The notes under the pieces: model-generated
Database searches by the model: none
What the model was told of the DNA's origin: nothing
What the model saw: only the letters and a program-made list of their open reading frames with translations
In this document: piece by piece, positions 1 through 8,334 of the stretch
How positions within the stretch are numbered: position 1 is the stretch's first letter
How the letters are laid out: each line of letters starts with the position of its first letter
Made by a program: the position numbers and the translations under genes
NCBI RefSeq assembly: GCF_000420265.1
Contig: NZ_ATUP01000001.1
Location: forward strand, 744,001 to 808,000
Source of the DNA: Oceanicaulis alexandrii DSM 11625
Lineage (GTDB): Bacteria; Pseudomonadota; Alphaproteobacteria; Caulobacterales; Maricaulaceae
Direction: 5' to 3'
DNA: 64,000 bases

Positions 1-242
1 TGCTCGTCATCATCCTGCATGGCGAAGACGCCCTCATTGGGACGCTCTTCATCGGGCAGGAATTTGCCAAGCGCATCAGCGTATTCGAAGGCGGGGGTCT
101 CGAGCGGCTCGAAGCCCCATTGCTCATAAACCGCGCTGGCGGCGCTCACGAGGGCGCGCTCGGCGCGCAACACATGAGCCGCACGATCCTCAAAACCGCG
201 GGGACGACGGGCTTTGGGACGAAACGCCTTGGTCTTGGCCAT
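1..242 (-). CDS. hisS: Histidyl-tRNA synthetase, N-terminal part (runs off the window)
   Basis: The first 80 codons are present; the rest lies to the left of the window. HisS charges tRNA-His with histidine in the cytoplasm. The reading starts [17 protein letters not shown] and continues through [16 protein letters not shown], which corresponds to the class II synthetase motif 1 region where HisS has a P-R-G-x-x-D element followed by YG/WGF..I.TP.FE. The insertion [16 protein letters not shown] is typical of the alphaproteobacterial HisS branch. The start is the ATG at 240-242. The gene upstream is divergent. The catalytic HisA and HisB motifs are outside the window, so the call rests on the N-terminus only. 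Confidence 0.8.
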   Translation of the reverse strand, partial: MAKTKAFRPKARRPRGFEDRAAHVLRAERALVSAASAVYEQWGFEPLETPAFEYADALGKFLPDEERPNEGVFAMQDDDE

Positions 243-352
243 GAGGATGCTCGCTCAGATTAAAGGTATCGAAGGGCCTGCGAATTAGCCTTGCCAGCGA
301 CAAGGATCAAGCGGCGCCGGGTTTGCAAGGCGCTCTAAGCACGAAAAACCGG

Positions 353-829
353 ATGTCGTCCATGTTCGCTCACACGCTTCTGATCATTGTTCAGGCCGCC
401 AGCGCGCCCCATCTGGCGCCGGACGCCGCCCAGGCGCTGGTGACGCTGTCGCACAGTCTTGAGGCGGAAGCGCAACGCCGCGCGCAGGATATGGCGCGCA
501 GCCCGGCAGCCCCGGTGGACGCTCTGCCGGTCCAGGATCCGTTCCTGACCGAGCTGAGCGAATTCAGCCTGCGAACCTATCAGCTGTCACGCGCTGTCGA
601 TGAGAGCGGCGGCCCGACCGATCTGCGATGCATCTTCCGGGGCATGAGCGAGGATGCCCAGCATCGCGCCGACCTGTTGTCACACACGGCGACGCGCGCT
701 GATCATGCCAGGGTCTATCAGGAGGTTGCGCGCCTGACCGGACAGGCCGCCGAGATCGCCGCCACGCCCGACGCGCAGGCGGCGGCGCTTAGCGCCTATT
801 CCTGCCCGGTCGAGGCGACCGATCAGTAA
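353..829 (+). CDS. Hypothetical exported protein
   Basis: I do not recognise the family. The product is about 158 aa from the ATG at 353, and an in-frame ATG at 362 is equally possible; a TTG start at 323 would extend it without adding a better signal. The N-terminus (SSMFAHTLLIIVQAASA) looks like a short signal peptide, so the protein is probably periplasmic. The remainder is alanine-rich and helical with two cysteines (LRCIFRG near the middle, YSCPVE near the C-terminus) that could form a disulfide. The 3' end overlaps the convergent redoxin gene by 7 nt. No ribosome binding site stands out. It may act in envelope redox context with its neighbours, but that is only a guess from location. 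Confidence 0.55.
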   Translation: MSSMFAHTLLIIVQAASAPHLAPDAAQALVTLSHSLEAEAQRRAQDMARSPAAPVDALPVQDPFLTELSEFSLRTYQLSRAVDESGGPTDLRCIFRGMSEDAQHRADLLSHTATRADHARVYQEVARLTGQAAEIAATPDAQAAALSAYSCPVEATDQ

Positions 830-1461
830 GCGTATTTGACGTTGCAGCCATAAGGCTGGGTCTGGGCAGGGTCGGGGCTTTGCCCATTGCTGACCGCCGC
901 CAGCGCCATCGTCACGTAATCCGTTGGTTCAGGGGAATCCGCTCGCGGACGCGGCTGATCATCGATCGCGCCGGCGTATTGCAGCACGCCCTCGCCGTCG
1001 ATCACATACATATGCGGGGTCGTGCGCGCATCATAAAGACGGCCCAGATCGCCAGACGGATCAAGCACCACATGGGCGGGCGCTGCGCTGCGCTCCTCAT
1101 TCAGGCTCAGAGCCTCCTCCGCTTCAACATAGCCTTGCTCGCCCGGGGCGGAGGAGATGATCTGAACCCAGACCACGTCATCGCCAGCGGCGGAGGCTTG
1201 CAGGTTCTGGATATGCTCAGAGCCGTAATGACGCTGCACATAGGGGCAGCCATGATTGGTCCACTCCAGAACAACCGTCTGGCCCGACAGGTTCTCAAGT
1301 GACAGCGCCTCGCCTGTCGCCGTCTGCACGCTGAAAGCTGGCGCAGCCTCACCGGTTACGACATCGGCGCGGGCTTCAAGTGTGAAAGCGGTGATTGTCA
1401 GGGCGGCGGCGGCGCAAACGCTCATCAGCTGGCCCAGAGACCGGCGAGATACGGTTACCAT
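823..1461 (-). CDS. Exported thioredoxin-like (redoxin/AhpC-TSA fold) protein
   Basis: The 212-aa product has a twin-arginine-like or Sec signal (SRRSLGQLMSVCAAAALTITA, cleavage after the ADV-preceding ARA) and then a redoxin fold. The active-site region reads EWTNHGCPYVQRHYG: a single N-terminal cysteine in NxGCPYV rather than CxxC. This is the arrangement of a widespread TlpA/peroxiredoxin-like family, with a second cysteine near the end (YGCNVKYAY). The later segment TTPHMYVIDGEGVLQYAGAIDD holds the cis-Pro element of the thioredoxin fold. It lies 25 nt downstream of the DsbD-type gene on the same strand, so it is likely co-transcribed and may take electrons from that transporter. That link is inference. 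Confidence 0.8.
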   Translation of the reverse strand: MVTVSRRSLGQLMSVCAAAALTITAFTLEARADVVTGEAAPAFSVQTATGEALSLENLSGQTVVLEWTNHGCPYVQRHYGSEHIQNLQASAAGDDVVWVQIISSAPGEQGYVEAEEALSLNEERSAAPAHVVLDPSGDLGRLYDARTTPHMYVIDGEGVLQYAGAIDDQPRPRADSPEPTDYVTMALAAVSNGQSPDPAQTQPYGCNVKYAY

Positions 1462-1486
1462 AAGATTAACTCCCCTAGTGTGCGGC

Positions 1487-3631
1487 TTATTGTACGGCCT
1501 CGTTCACAGATTGGATCACCAACCCTCCGGTCAAGAGCGGCGGCAAAACTTCAGGCGCGCCGGAATTGGCGGGATACATCAGATAAAGCGGCACGCCCGC
1601 CGAGCCGTGACGCGCCAAAGCAGCGGCGATTTCTGGATCTCTATTCGTGAAATCAGCGCGAAACAACGCCACATCATGCTCGGCGAACGCCGCCTTCACG
1701 CCTCTTTCAGACAGTGCGCCGAGCTTGTTCACCTGACAGGACACACACCAGGCGGCGGTGAAATCCACAAAGACCGGACGCCCGGCGGATTGCGCCTCCC
1801 TCACGGCGCTTTCGCTCCAGACCGCCCACTCGCTTTGCCCCTGGACCGTCTGGCTGACCGGCTCCATCCGGGCCGTGACAGACAAGGCGCCTAGCGTCAA
1901 TACGACACCCAGAAGCGCCGTCGCGCGGCCCGCCAGGCCTGACAAGCCCAGCGCCCAGACCGTAAAACTGGCCGCCAGCAAGGCCAGCATCAGCCATAGC
2001 GCGCCATTGGGACCCAGTTGGGCGGTCAGCACCCAAACCAGCCAGATCGCGGTGGCGAACATCGGGAAGGCCAGAATCTGACGGAACCGCGTCATCCAGA
2101 GACCCGGCTTGGGCAGCAGCGCCAGAACCCCCGGCATGAAAGTGACCAGCACGAACGGAAACGCCAAGCCGACGCCCAAAAAGGCGAAGATGGTCAAAGA
2201 CGCCAGCGCGGGCTGGGTCAAGGCGAAGGCCAGCGCGCCGGTCATGAACGGCGCCAGACAGGGCGCGGCGACGAAAACCGCGAGAACGCCGGTGAGAAAG
2301 GCGCCCTTGCGTCCGCTATCCTTGACGCCGGACCCGACTGACTGCAGCGAGGTTCCGATCTCAAACGCGCCCATGAAGTTCAGACCGATCAGGAACATCA
2401 AGGTGGCCAGCCCCGCCACAACAAGCGGCGCCTGCAATTGCATGCCCCAAAGCGCAGGCAGGCCGGCGACGCGCAGGATCAAAAGCAATCCGCCCAGCGC
2501 CAGGAAGGTCCCGATCACGCCGGCCGCAAACACAAGTCCCAGCGTCCGCGCTTCGCTCTTCTCTGCGCCGCGCTTCTCAACCAAAGTCAGCGCCTTCATC
2601 GACAGCACCGGGAAGACGCACGGCATCAGGTTCAGGATCAGCCCGCCCAGAAGCGCGAGCCCGGCGGCCTGGAGGAAGTTGACCGATCGCGGCGCGGGCG
2701 CACGCTGTTCACCGGCGCCCGGAGCCGGGCTCACAGATGCTGCAGCCCCCGCGCTCAGGTCATTGACCCGCAGCCCGTTGCGCGCCGTGATCTCGAGCGC
2801 TTCTTCTGTCCAGACATCACCGCGCTGCGCGGTGTAGACGAGTACGCCTGAACGCGCCTGATCCACGCCATTGCGGCTCAGATACCCGGCGGTGAGATCC
2901 ACACGCAGATTCTCGCCTTCATGCGCCAGGGCTTGATCGGCGGCGTGGTCGATCACGCCGGATTCATACGGATAAAAGGTCAGGTCCGAGAGCCGAACGT
3001 CTGAAAAACGTGCGCCGCTGACGGTGAGCACCAGCCCAGAGCTGTCACCATCCAGCCCCGCGCGCAAACTCTCATCACGGCTCGGCGCCTGGTCCAGAGC
3101 CTGCGCGATCAGCGCCTCGCCCGCCGGATCTATGGCAGACCCGCCCACATCAAGCGTGATTTCGACATCGGCCTCTTCAGGGATGCAGATATCTTCACAG
3201 ACAAGCCAGGTGGCGAATGCGGTGATCGTCAGCGGTCCCGGTGCGGCGTTCTCTGGCACGGTCACCTGAAGCGGCAGCGTAACCTCTGCGGAATAGCCGT
3301 AATTGGTCAGAGGTCCGAGATCATAGCTATGCGGCGCAGGCCAGATCATGTCGCCCGCGCGCCAGCCATCCGGCAGCGCCAGCTCAAGATGAGTCGGCTC
3401 TCCTGAATCGCCGGGATTGCGCCAATAGGTGTGCCAGCCTGGCGTGATCGTCTGGTGCAGGGCGAGATGGAACGTCTCGCCAGGTTCGACCGCGCGCCGG
3501 TCAGACACCAGCCGCGCATCCACCATGGGGTCGCCGGAGCCGAACTGAGCCAACGCCGGTGCGCTGGTCATCAGGATCAAAAGTACTGCGAGCAGTCGGA
3601 ACACGTCGGGGGACTCCTTGGGTCGCGTCAC
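1487..3631 (-). CDS. DsbD/ScsB-type thiol:disulfide interchange transporter
   Basis: This 714-aa inner-membrane protein moves reducing power from cytoplasmic thioredoxin to periplasmic partners. A signal peptide (residues 1-28) is followed by a large periplasmic N-terminal domain with the cysteine pair of the ScsB-like subgroup (LVCEDICIPEE, about residues 150-160). A hydrophobic core of about eight transmembrane helices follows (about 320-590), with the cysteines of the CcdA-like unit in NLMPCVFPVLS and FVAAPCLAPF. The C-terminal thioredoxin domain carries WCVSC (about 627-631). All three redox modules are intact. The gene heads a two-gene unit with the redoxin downstream. ScsB and DsbD are hard to separate by eye, so I give no symbol. 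Confidence 0.88.
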   Translation of the reverse strand: MTRPKESPDVFRLLAVLLILMTSAPALAQFGSGDPMVDARLVSDRRAVEPGETFHLALHQTITPGWHTYWRNPGDSGEPTHLELALPDGWRAGDMIWPAPHSYDLGPLTNYGYSAEVTLPLQVTVPENAAPGPLTITAFATWLVCEDICIPEEADVEITLDVGGSAIDPAGEALIAQALDQAPSRDESLRAGLDGDSSGLVLTVSGARFSDVRLSDLTFYPYESGVIDHAADQALAHEGENLRVDLTAGYLSRNGVDQARSGVLVYTAQRGDVWTEEALEITARNGLRVNDLSAGAAASVSPAPGAGEQRAPAPRSVNFLQAAGLALLGGLILNLMPCVFPVLSMKALTLVEKRGAEKSEARTLGLVFAAGVIGTFLALGGLLLILRVAGLPALWGMQLQAPLVVAGLATLMFLIGLNFMGAFEIGTSLQSVGSGVKDSGRKGAFLTGVLAVFVAAPCLAPFMTGALAFALTQPALASLTIFAFLGVGLAFPFVLVTFMPGVLALLPKPGLWMTRFRQILAFPMFATAIWLVWVLTAQLGPNGALWLMLALLAASFTVWALGLSGLAGRATALLGVVLTLGALSVTARMEPVSQTVQGQSEWAVWSESAVREAQSAGRPVFVDFTAAWCVSCQVNKLGALSERGVKAAFAEHDVALFRADFTNRDPEIAAALARHGSAGVPLYLMYPANSGAPEVLPPLLTGGLVIQSVNEAVQ

Positions 3632-3732
3632 TGATCAGCGATCTGATCATGTCAGCCCTGATATAGCCGCTTCCCCCTGCAAGGCGAAACCGCTCTGACG
3701 GGGTTGTGATGCCCCGACATGAGCGCAAAGAA

Positions 3733-3763
3733 AAACCGGCCGAGGCGAAGCCCCGGCCGGTTT
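3733..3763 (-). terminator. Rho-independent terminator of the sapC-like gene
   Basis: An inverted repeat (AAACCGGCC...GGCCGGTTT with a short internal loop) lies 24 nt past the stop of the SapC gene. On the minus strand the stem is followed by TTTTTCTTT, the expected U-rich tail. It separates sapC from the dsbD-type gene on the same strand. Confidence 0.75.
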
Positions 3764-3786
3764 CATCTTGTCAGCTTTTAAAGCGC

Positions 3787-4605
3787 TTAGGCTTCAGGCG
3801 CTGCGGGCGGCGGCGGAGCGCCTGCACCGGCATTGCGCTGGGTCGCGCGTGCGATCAGCGTTTCCCATTGCGGCATGGACAGCATGTGCGCGTAGATTGC
3901 GCCCAGATAGGTGTTGTCACGCAGCTCAGCCAGAACCTTCGGATCAAGCTTCTGCAGCTTCTCGCCAGAGATGCCCCAATAGCTGGCCACGACCTGCGGT
4001 TCGCCTTGCGGCTCGCCATTGGCGTTGCGCGGCTGGAAGGTTGCTTGCTGCTGGTCAAACAGGTCCAGCTCGACCAGGCGCTTCACGAACGCTTCGGTCA
4101 GAGCGACGTCGGATTCAAACCGGCGCACGAAATCGATGGCGCGGTTGGTGAACTCGGTCGGCTCGCCCTTGTCATCAAAGAACGGCTGCTCGGGATTGTC
4201 CGAGAACAGGTGCGAACCGGTGTCCACGCAGATGGTGAAGCGGTCGCTGTCAGGGCCGTGATTGGCGGCCACAAACGGATAGCGGCGCACGAAAGCCGGC
4301 AGATACGCGAAACGCTCGTAATCACCCGTCGCCGGATCCACAAACAGGTTCGCGCCAGCCTGAAGGCCCATGGCCGCGACCGGCGTTTTGTTCTCACCCA
4401 GGAAGATGATCGGGAAACGAGCGCTGGCGGCGCCGAATTCACCCAGAGTGACCGGCACGAAGTGCGAGTCCTTCAGGAAATCGAACGGACGGTCCGTGTA
4501 GCGCAGACCCTTGCCCTTATGGTCTTGCGGGTTCAGCGGCTCAGGATTTTTGTAAAGCGGCAAGGACCCGGACAAGGTCGGCTTGTTGGCGGCGGCGTCA
4601 GCCAT
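3787..4605 (-). CDS. SapC family protein
   Basis: The 272-aa product matches the SapC family (PF07277), widespread in Alphaproteobacteria and named after an S-layer secretion-linked protein in Campylobacter; its biochemical role is not established. Recognisable segments are PLYKNPEPLN near the N-terminus, DSHFVPVTLGEF and ARFPIIFLG, then the C-terminal LDLFDQQQA and ASYWGISGEKL. I chose the ATG at 4603-4605, preceded by GGGGAG; longer in-frame extensions upstream overlap the ompW terminator and have no coding character. The C-terminus ends in a proline/alanine tail (GAPPPPAAPEA). It is flanked by terminators on both sides and so appears monocistronic. Confidence 0.85.
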   Translation of the reverse strand: MADAAANKPTLSGSLPLYKNPEPLNPQDHKGKGLRYTDRPFDFLKDSHFVPVTLGEFGAASARFPIIFLGENKTPVAAMGLQAGANLFVDPATGDYERFAYLPAFVRRYPFVAANHGPDSDRFTICVDTGSHLFSDNPEQPFFDDKGEPTEFTNRAIDFVRRFESDVALTEAFVKRLVELDLFDQQQATFQPRNANGEPQGEPQVVASYWGISGEKLQKLDPKVLAELRDNTYLGAIYAHMLSMPQWETLIARATQRNAGAGAPPPPAAPEA

Positions 4606-4705
4606 GGGGCTCCCCCTCTTGAAACGTTGATGGATCGTTAGCGCAGACCTGCCCCCGAGGCAACATAACGGGACACACGCGCCACGATCATCCGTCCCAA
4701 TGCAA

Positions 4706-4736
4706 GACGGGCGCCTCGTAAAACGAGACGCCCGTC
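4706..4736 (-). terminator. Hairpin terminator downstream of ompW-like gene
   Basis: A 14-bp stem with one mismatch (GACGGGCGCCTCGT / ACGAGACGCCCGTC, loop AAA) sits 25 nt past the ompW stop. On the minus strand the tail is only weakly T-rich (TTGCATT), so termination efficiency is uncertain. Confidence 0.55.
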
Positions 4737-4760
4737 CATAGTCCTGCTGTTTAAGCGGAC

Positions 4761-5408
4761 CTAGTAACGCCAGCCGAAACCAACGCCGACAATCCACGGA
4801 TCAATGTCCACGTCCGCATTGACGACGGCGCTCAGCGCTGTGGTCGCATCAACTTCCACATCCGTATTGATCCACACCTTCTTCACGTCAAAGTTCAGGA
4901 ACCAACGCTCATTGAGGGCGTAGTCCACGCCAGCCTGCAGCGCGAGACCAAAGGACGGGTCGTAATCGATGCCGTCCAGAATGGTGTTCGCCGGCAGGTC
5001 GTCATTGAAGAAAATGGTGTAGTTCACGCCTGCGCCCAGATACGGACGAATCTGGCCTTCAGGATTGAAGTGATACTGCACCGTCAGGGTCGGCGGCAGC
5101 AGCGTCACTTCTCCCAGATCAAGGTCGCCCACCGCCGTGTCGACGGCGGTCACATCGTGCGGGGTGACGCCCAGGATCAGCTCTGCAGCGATGTTGTCGG
5201 TGAAGAAGTAGCTGATGTCGAATTCCGGCACCACCGAGGTGTCGATATCCACATCGCCACCAATGGTCTGAATGTTTGCGCCTTCATCAGGCTGGACCGT
5301 GATGGCGCGCACGCGGAACTGCCAGTCGCCTTTTTCAGCCAGAGCCGCAGGAGCGGTCATGCCAGTCAGTGCGACAACGCCAGCGGCGGCGAGAAGTAGC
5401 TTTTTCAT
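4761..5408 (-). CDS. ompW: OmpW family outer membrane beta-barrel protein
   Basis: The 215-aa product starts with a classic signal peptide (MKKLLLAAAGVVALTG, cleavage after ALA) and then WQFRVRAITVQPDEG, the typical first strand of OmpW. Alternating hydrophobic strands follow, including FDISYFFTDNIAAELILG, YLGAGVNYTIFF and a terminal aromatic residue (WRY) as barrel proteins require. OmpW is a narrow eight-stranded outer-membrane channel for small hydrophobic molecules. The start is the ATG at 5406-5408, preceded by AAGGGGACG; longer upstream readings are rejected because they precede the signal peptide. A terminator follows. Confidence 0.9.
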   Translation of the reverse strand: MKKLLLAAAGVVALTGMTAPAALAEKGDWQFRVRAITVQPDEGANIQTIGGDVDIDTSVVPEFDISYFFTDNIAAELILGVTPHDVTAVDTAVGDLDLGEVTLLPPTLTVQYHFNPEGQIRPYLGAGVNYTIFFNDDLPANTILDGIDYDPSFGLALQAGVDYALNERWFLNFDVKKVWINTDVEVDATTALSAVVNADVDIDPWIVGVGFGWRY

Positions 5409-5480
5409 GGGTTCGTCCCCTTTCCCATAGTTTGGATGGGGACTTTCTGCGCCTGCTTTCGCGCGCAGGATATATGGCAA

Positions 5481-5511
5481 GGCGCCGCGCGTCCGGCTGA
5501 CGCGCGGCGCC
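5481..5511 (-). terminator. Strong hairpin downstream of the TonB receptor gene
   Basis: A perfect 13-bp GC-rich stem (GGCGCCGCGCGTC / GACGCGCGGCGCC) with loop CGGCT lies 28 nt past the receptor stop. The minus-strand tail is TTGCCATATAT, not a clean T tract. It most likely ends the receptor transcript. Confidence 0.5.
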
Positions 5512-5538
5512 CTGCCGCAGGGAGGGGAGTCCCCGCGA

Positions 5539-7647
5539 TCAGAAGCCGGCGCGAACCGCGATGCGGAAGGACCGGCCCGGCAGCGGCACCATGTCCTTGA
5601 GGAAGGAGGAATGCACCCGGCCCTCTTCATCAGTGAGGTTGCGCACGCCCAGGATCACGCGCACATCCCGCTCAACGAACGGCGTAACCTCGAGATCGGC
5701 GTTAAACATCGCATAGCCCTCGGTTTCCGTTTCGAAACTCGTGGTCTCGTCCTGCTCCGCGACCAGATGCGCCTCGCCGCGCACCGACCACACGCCCCGT
5801 TCAGCGATCAGGGCCAGATTCGAGGACAGAGGGGGAATACGCGGCAGGTTTCCGCCGTCATCCAGCTCGCCGCGGACATAATCGAGACTGGCCTCACCGG
5901 AGAGCGCCCATCCGCGGACCTCGCCCAGCTCGGCGTTCACTTGCGCCTCAAAGCCATAAAGCTCTGCATTCGCCTGGCGATACTCAAAGACATCGAACCC
6001 GTCTTCTTCCTCACCGGTCGGGAACAGGCCGATAAAGCCGTCATAATCGGCGAAGAACAGATTGGTTTCGGCGGAAATCCGGCCCTGCGCATAGCGCGCC
6101 GTCACTTCGCCGGACCAGGCCACTTCCGTATCCAGATCAAGATCGCCACGCTCATAGGCGCGGGTTGCGGCGTGGGGGCCGTCAGCAAAGACTTCCGCAT
6201 CGGTCGGCGCGCGTTCGGTGCGCGACAGGGTCGCCGCCAGGAACCAGGCGTCCGCAGGGCGCGTGAAGATCGAGCCTGACCCCGAATAGGTGTCAAATGA
6301 GCGGTTCGCCCGCTGACCGCTCAGCTCGCGGGTTTCCGCGCGCACGCCGCCTTCAACACCCCAGACGCCATTATCCCAGCGTTCGGTGACGAACAGCCCC
6401 CAGTCCTGGGTGGTGACGGGTTCGATATAGGCTTCCTCGCCTTCGGCTGAGAAATCCTGGGTCAGCATCTGGACGCCCCAGGCGCCCTGGCGATTATCGC
6501 CATGATCATGAGCCAGCTCGACCCGGCCCTCAAATCCGTCTTTCTTGAACAAGGTGCCGATCTCGCCGTCTTCCAGCTCGGCGTGTGTGTAATCGGCGTG
6601 GGCGAAACTCCAGCGGATACGATTGAAGGTCGCGTCCCGGTTCAGCTCGCCGCGCAAATCAATGCGGGTCTGATCCAGCACCAGACGCGGCGCTGCTTCC
6701 TCGCCCTCGTGCGCATGGTCTTCGTCGTGATCGTCATCATGCTCGTCTTCATGAGCATGGCTGTGGCCGGGCAGGCCGTATTCAGCGTCGGTTTCTTTCA
6801 CGGAAACGCCGATATAGCCCCAGTCACGAACCAGGGAGACCGCGCCGGAATAGGTCTCGAAGGTGAAGTCAGAATCGGGAACCTCGCCATAGGCCGCCTC
6901 TTCCTCGCCCTCGTGTTCGTCGTGATGATCTTCATCCTCGTCATGATCGTCATCGTGATCATGGTGCTCTTCACGCAGGGCTTCGGTCTCGGCGAAACCG
7001 GGAATGTCGAAATCGCTCCCCTCCCGACGCAGCCCCTCAATCTGGATCATCAATCCGTCAAAGTCGGCGGTGACGCGTCCTGCAGCCTGAACGCCGTCAT
7101 CGACACTGGTGGCGCCCAGATAGGCGAAGCCGTCGATGAGATCGTCATTCCGCTCTGTGGGGATCCGGCCGTCGAGCACATTCACGACGCCGCCAATCGC
7201 GCCGCCGCCATAGGCGATCGCTGCCGGACCGCGCAACACTTCAATCTGCTGAGCGCCCAGCGCTTCAGCTGAGACCGCATGATCGGGGCTGGCGCTGGAG
7301 GCGTCGAGCGCGCCCAGACCGTTCACAAGCATCCGCACCCGGTCAGCGCCCAGACCGCGAATGATCGGGCGCCCCGCCGCCGGACCGAAATACGTGCTGT
7401 TCACCCCGGGCATCCGGCTGAGCGTGTCAGCGATATTGCCATTGAGATTGCGCTCGATTTCCTGCGCCGAGATAAGGTCCACTGACCCCACCATCTCGTC
7501 GCTCTGCAATTGCATCGGGGTAGACAGAACCACGATGACGTCTTCAAGCGTCGCGTCATCAGTCTGAGCAAACGCCTGCGGCGCAGCCAGCGCCAGCACG
7601 CTGACGGCCGCAGCGAGCCGGCAAGCAAAGGGAGTGTGAGCGGACAT
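5539..7647 (-). CDS. TonB-dependent receptor, ZnuD-like (zinc uptake candidate)
   Basis: The 702-aa outer-membrane protein has a signal peptide (to about residue 28), a plug domain (ISAQEIERNLNGNIADTLSRMPGV, then IIRGLGADRVRMLVNG and IEVLRGPAAIAYGGGAIGGVVNV) and a C-terminal beta-barrel ending in FRIAVRAGF. Two extracellular-loop stretches are packed with His, Asp and Glu, at about residues 225-250 and 292-315. The same features occur in ZnuD, the zinc receptor of Neisseria. The gene is divergent from zur, with dyad sequences in between that resemble Zur boxes, which supports zinc-starvation control. Substrate is inferred; nickel or cobalt cannot be excluded. Confidence 0.85.
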   Translation of the reverse strand: MSAHTPFACRLAAAVSVLALAAPQAFAQTDDATLEDVIVVLSTPMQLQSDEMVGSVDLISAQEIERNLNGNIADTLSRMPGVNSTYFGPAAGRPIIRGLGADRVRMLVNGLGALDASSASPDHAVSAEALGAQQIEVLRGPAAIAYGGGAIGGVVNVLDGRIPTERNDDLIDGFAYLGATSVDDGVQAAGRVTADFDGLMIQIEGLRREGSDFDIPGFAETEALREEHHDHDDDHDEDEDHHDEHEGEEEAAYGEVPDSDFTFETYSGAVSLVRDWGYIGVSVKETDAEYGLPGHSHAHEDEHDDDHDEDHAHEGEEAAPRLVLDQTRIDLRGELNRDATFNRIRWSFAHADYTHAELEDGEIGTLFKKDGFEGRVELAHDHGDNRQGAWGVQMLTQDFSAEGEEAYIEPVTTQDWGLFVTERWDNGVWGVEGGVRAETRELSGQRANRSFDTYSGSGSIFTRPADAWFLAATLSRTERAPTDAEVFADGPHAATRAYERGDLDLDTEVAWSGEVTARYAQGRISAETNLFFADYDGFIGLFPTGEEEDGFDVFEYRQANAELYGFEAQVNAELGEVRGWALSGEASLDYVRGELDDGGNLPRIPPLSSNLALIAERGVWSVRGEAHLVAEQDETTSFETETEGYAMFNADLEVTPFVERDVRVILGVRNLTDEEGRVHSSFLKDMVPLPGRSFRIAVRAGF

Positions 7648-7659
7648 GATGAAGACCCC

Positions 7660-7695
7660 GTAATGTTATAGTATCGCACTGCGTTATGTCATAAC
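7660..7695. promoter_or_regulatory. Candidate Zur operators between znuD-like gene and zur
   Basis: Two AT-rich dyads lie in an otherwise GC-rich intergenic region. The first, GTAATGTTATAGTATC (7660-7675), resembles the alphaproteobacterial Zur consensus with a TGTTATAnnATA core. The second, GTTATGTCATAAC (7683-7695), is a perfect 6-1-6 palindrome. They sit 13 to 48 nt upstream of the receptor start, where a repressor would block its promoter. Confidence 0.55.
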
Positions 7696-7818
7696 GTCAC
7701 CCTCTTGGCGCATCAAGTCCGGACTCCCACCTATATGTGATTGACGCCCGACGCCGCGCCTCACGACGGGCTGGCCCTCAGGCTCGCCCCGCCCCACGAA
7801 AGCCGCTAGGATGAAATC

Positions 7819-8250
7819 ATGAACACTGCGATTCAAACGCTTGACGCCGCAGAACGGTTTTGCACCGAACGCGGTCTGTCGCTGACGCCCATGCGCCGGC
7901 GGGTTCTGGAATTACTGGTGGAGGCGGGCGGACCGGTCAAAGCCTATGACCTTTTGTCCGCTCTCAAACCCGGCGGCGCCGCACAGCCGCCAACCGTCTA
8001 TCGCGCACTGGACTTTCTCACGCGCGCCGGGCTGGCGCACAAGGTGGAGGCGCTGAACGCCTATACCGCTTGTCTGAACGGTGACGAGCATGATCCGTGC
8101 ACCGGGTCCGCTGAACTGTTCATCTGCGAAGCCTGCGGCACAGTGGAAGAGCGTCACATGCACAGACCTGTGGTGGATACGCCTGAAGGCTTTGTCATCA
8201 CGCGCAGCGTGGTCGAGCATTACGGCCAGTGCCGCAAGTGTGTGAGCTGA
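7819..8250 (+). CDS. zur: Zinc uptake regulator Zur (Fur family)
   Basis: The 143-aa protein matches Zur along its length: an N-terminal winged helix (LTPMRRRVLELL, AYDLLSALKP, PPTVYRALDFLTRAGLAHKVE) and a C-terminal metal-binding domain with two CxxC pairs (CEAC and CRKC) that hold the structural zinc. PPTVYRALDFL is a signature that separates Zur from Fur. With zinc bound it represses zinc uptake genes. The ATG at 7819 is preceded by AGGATG. The divergent neighbour is a ZnuD-like receptor, the expected target. No znuABC transporter genes are present in the window. Confidence 0.9.
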   Translation: MNTAIQTLDAAERFCTERGLSLTPMRRRVLELLVEAGGPVKAYDLLSALKPGGAAQPPTVYRALDFLTRAGLAHKVEALNAYTACLNGDEHDPCTGSAELFICEACGTVEERHMHRPVVDTPEGFVITRSVVEHYGQCRKCVS

Positions 8251-8334
8251 CCTCCCGTCACATTCCCTGGTCTGGCCCTGACAGATCGCGCGAAGCGCCC
8301 TAGCCTTAAACTCGATCATCGAGGAGCCAGTCGG

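Noticed and set aside
6700-6985. Tandem repeat or CRISPR-like array in the His/Asp codons of the TonB receptor
   Set aside because: The repetition comes from GAC/CAT/GAA codon runs within one reading frame, not from spaced repeats.
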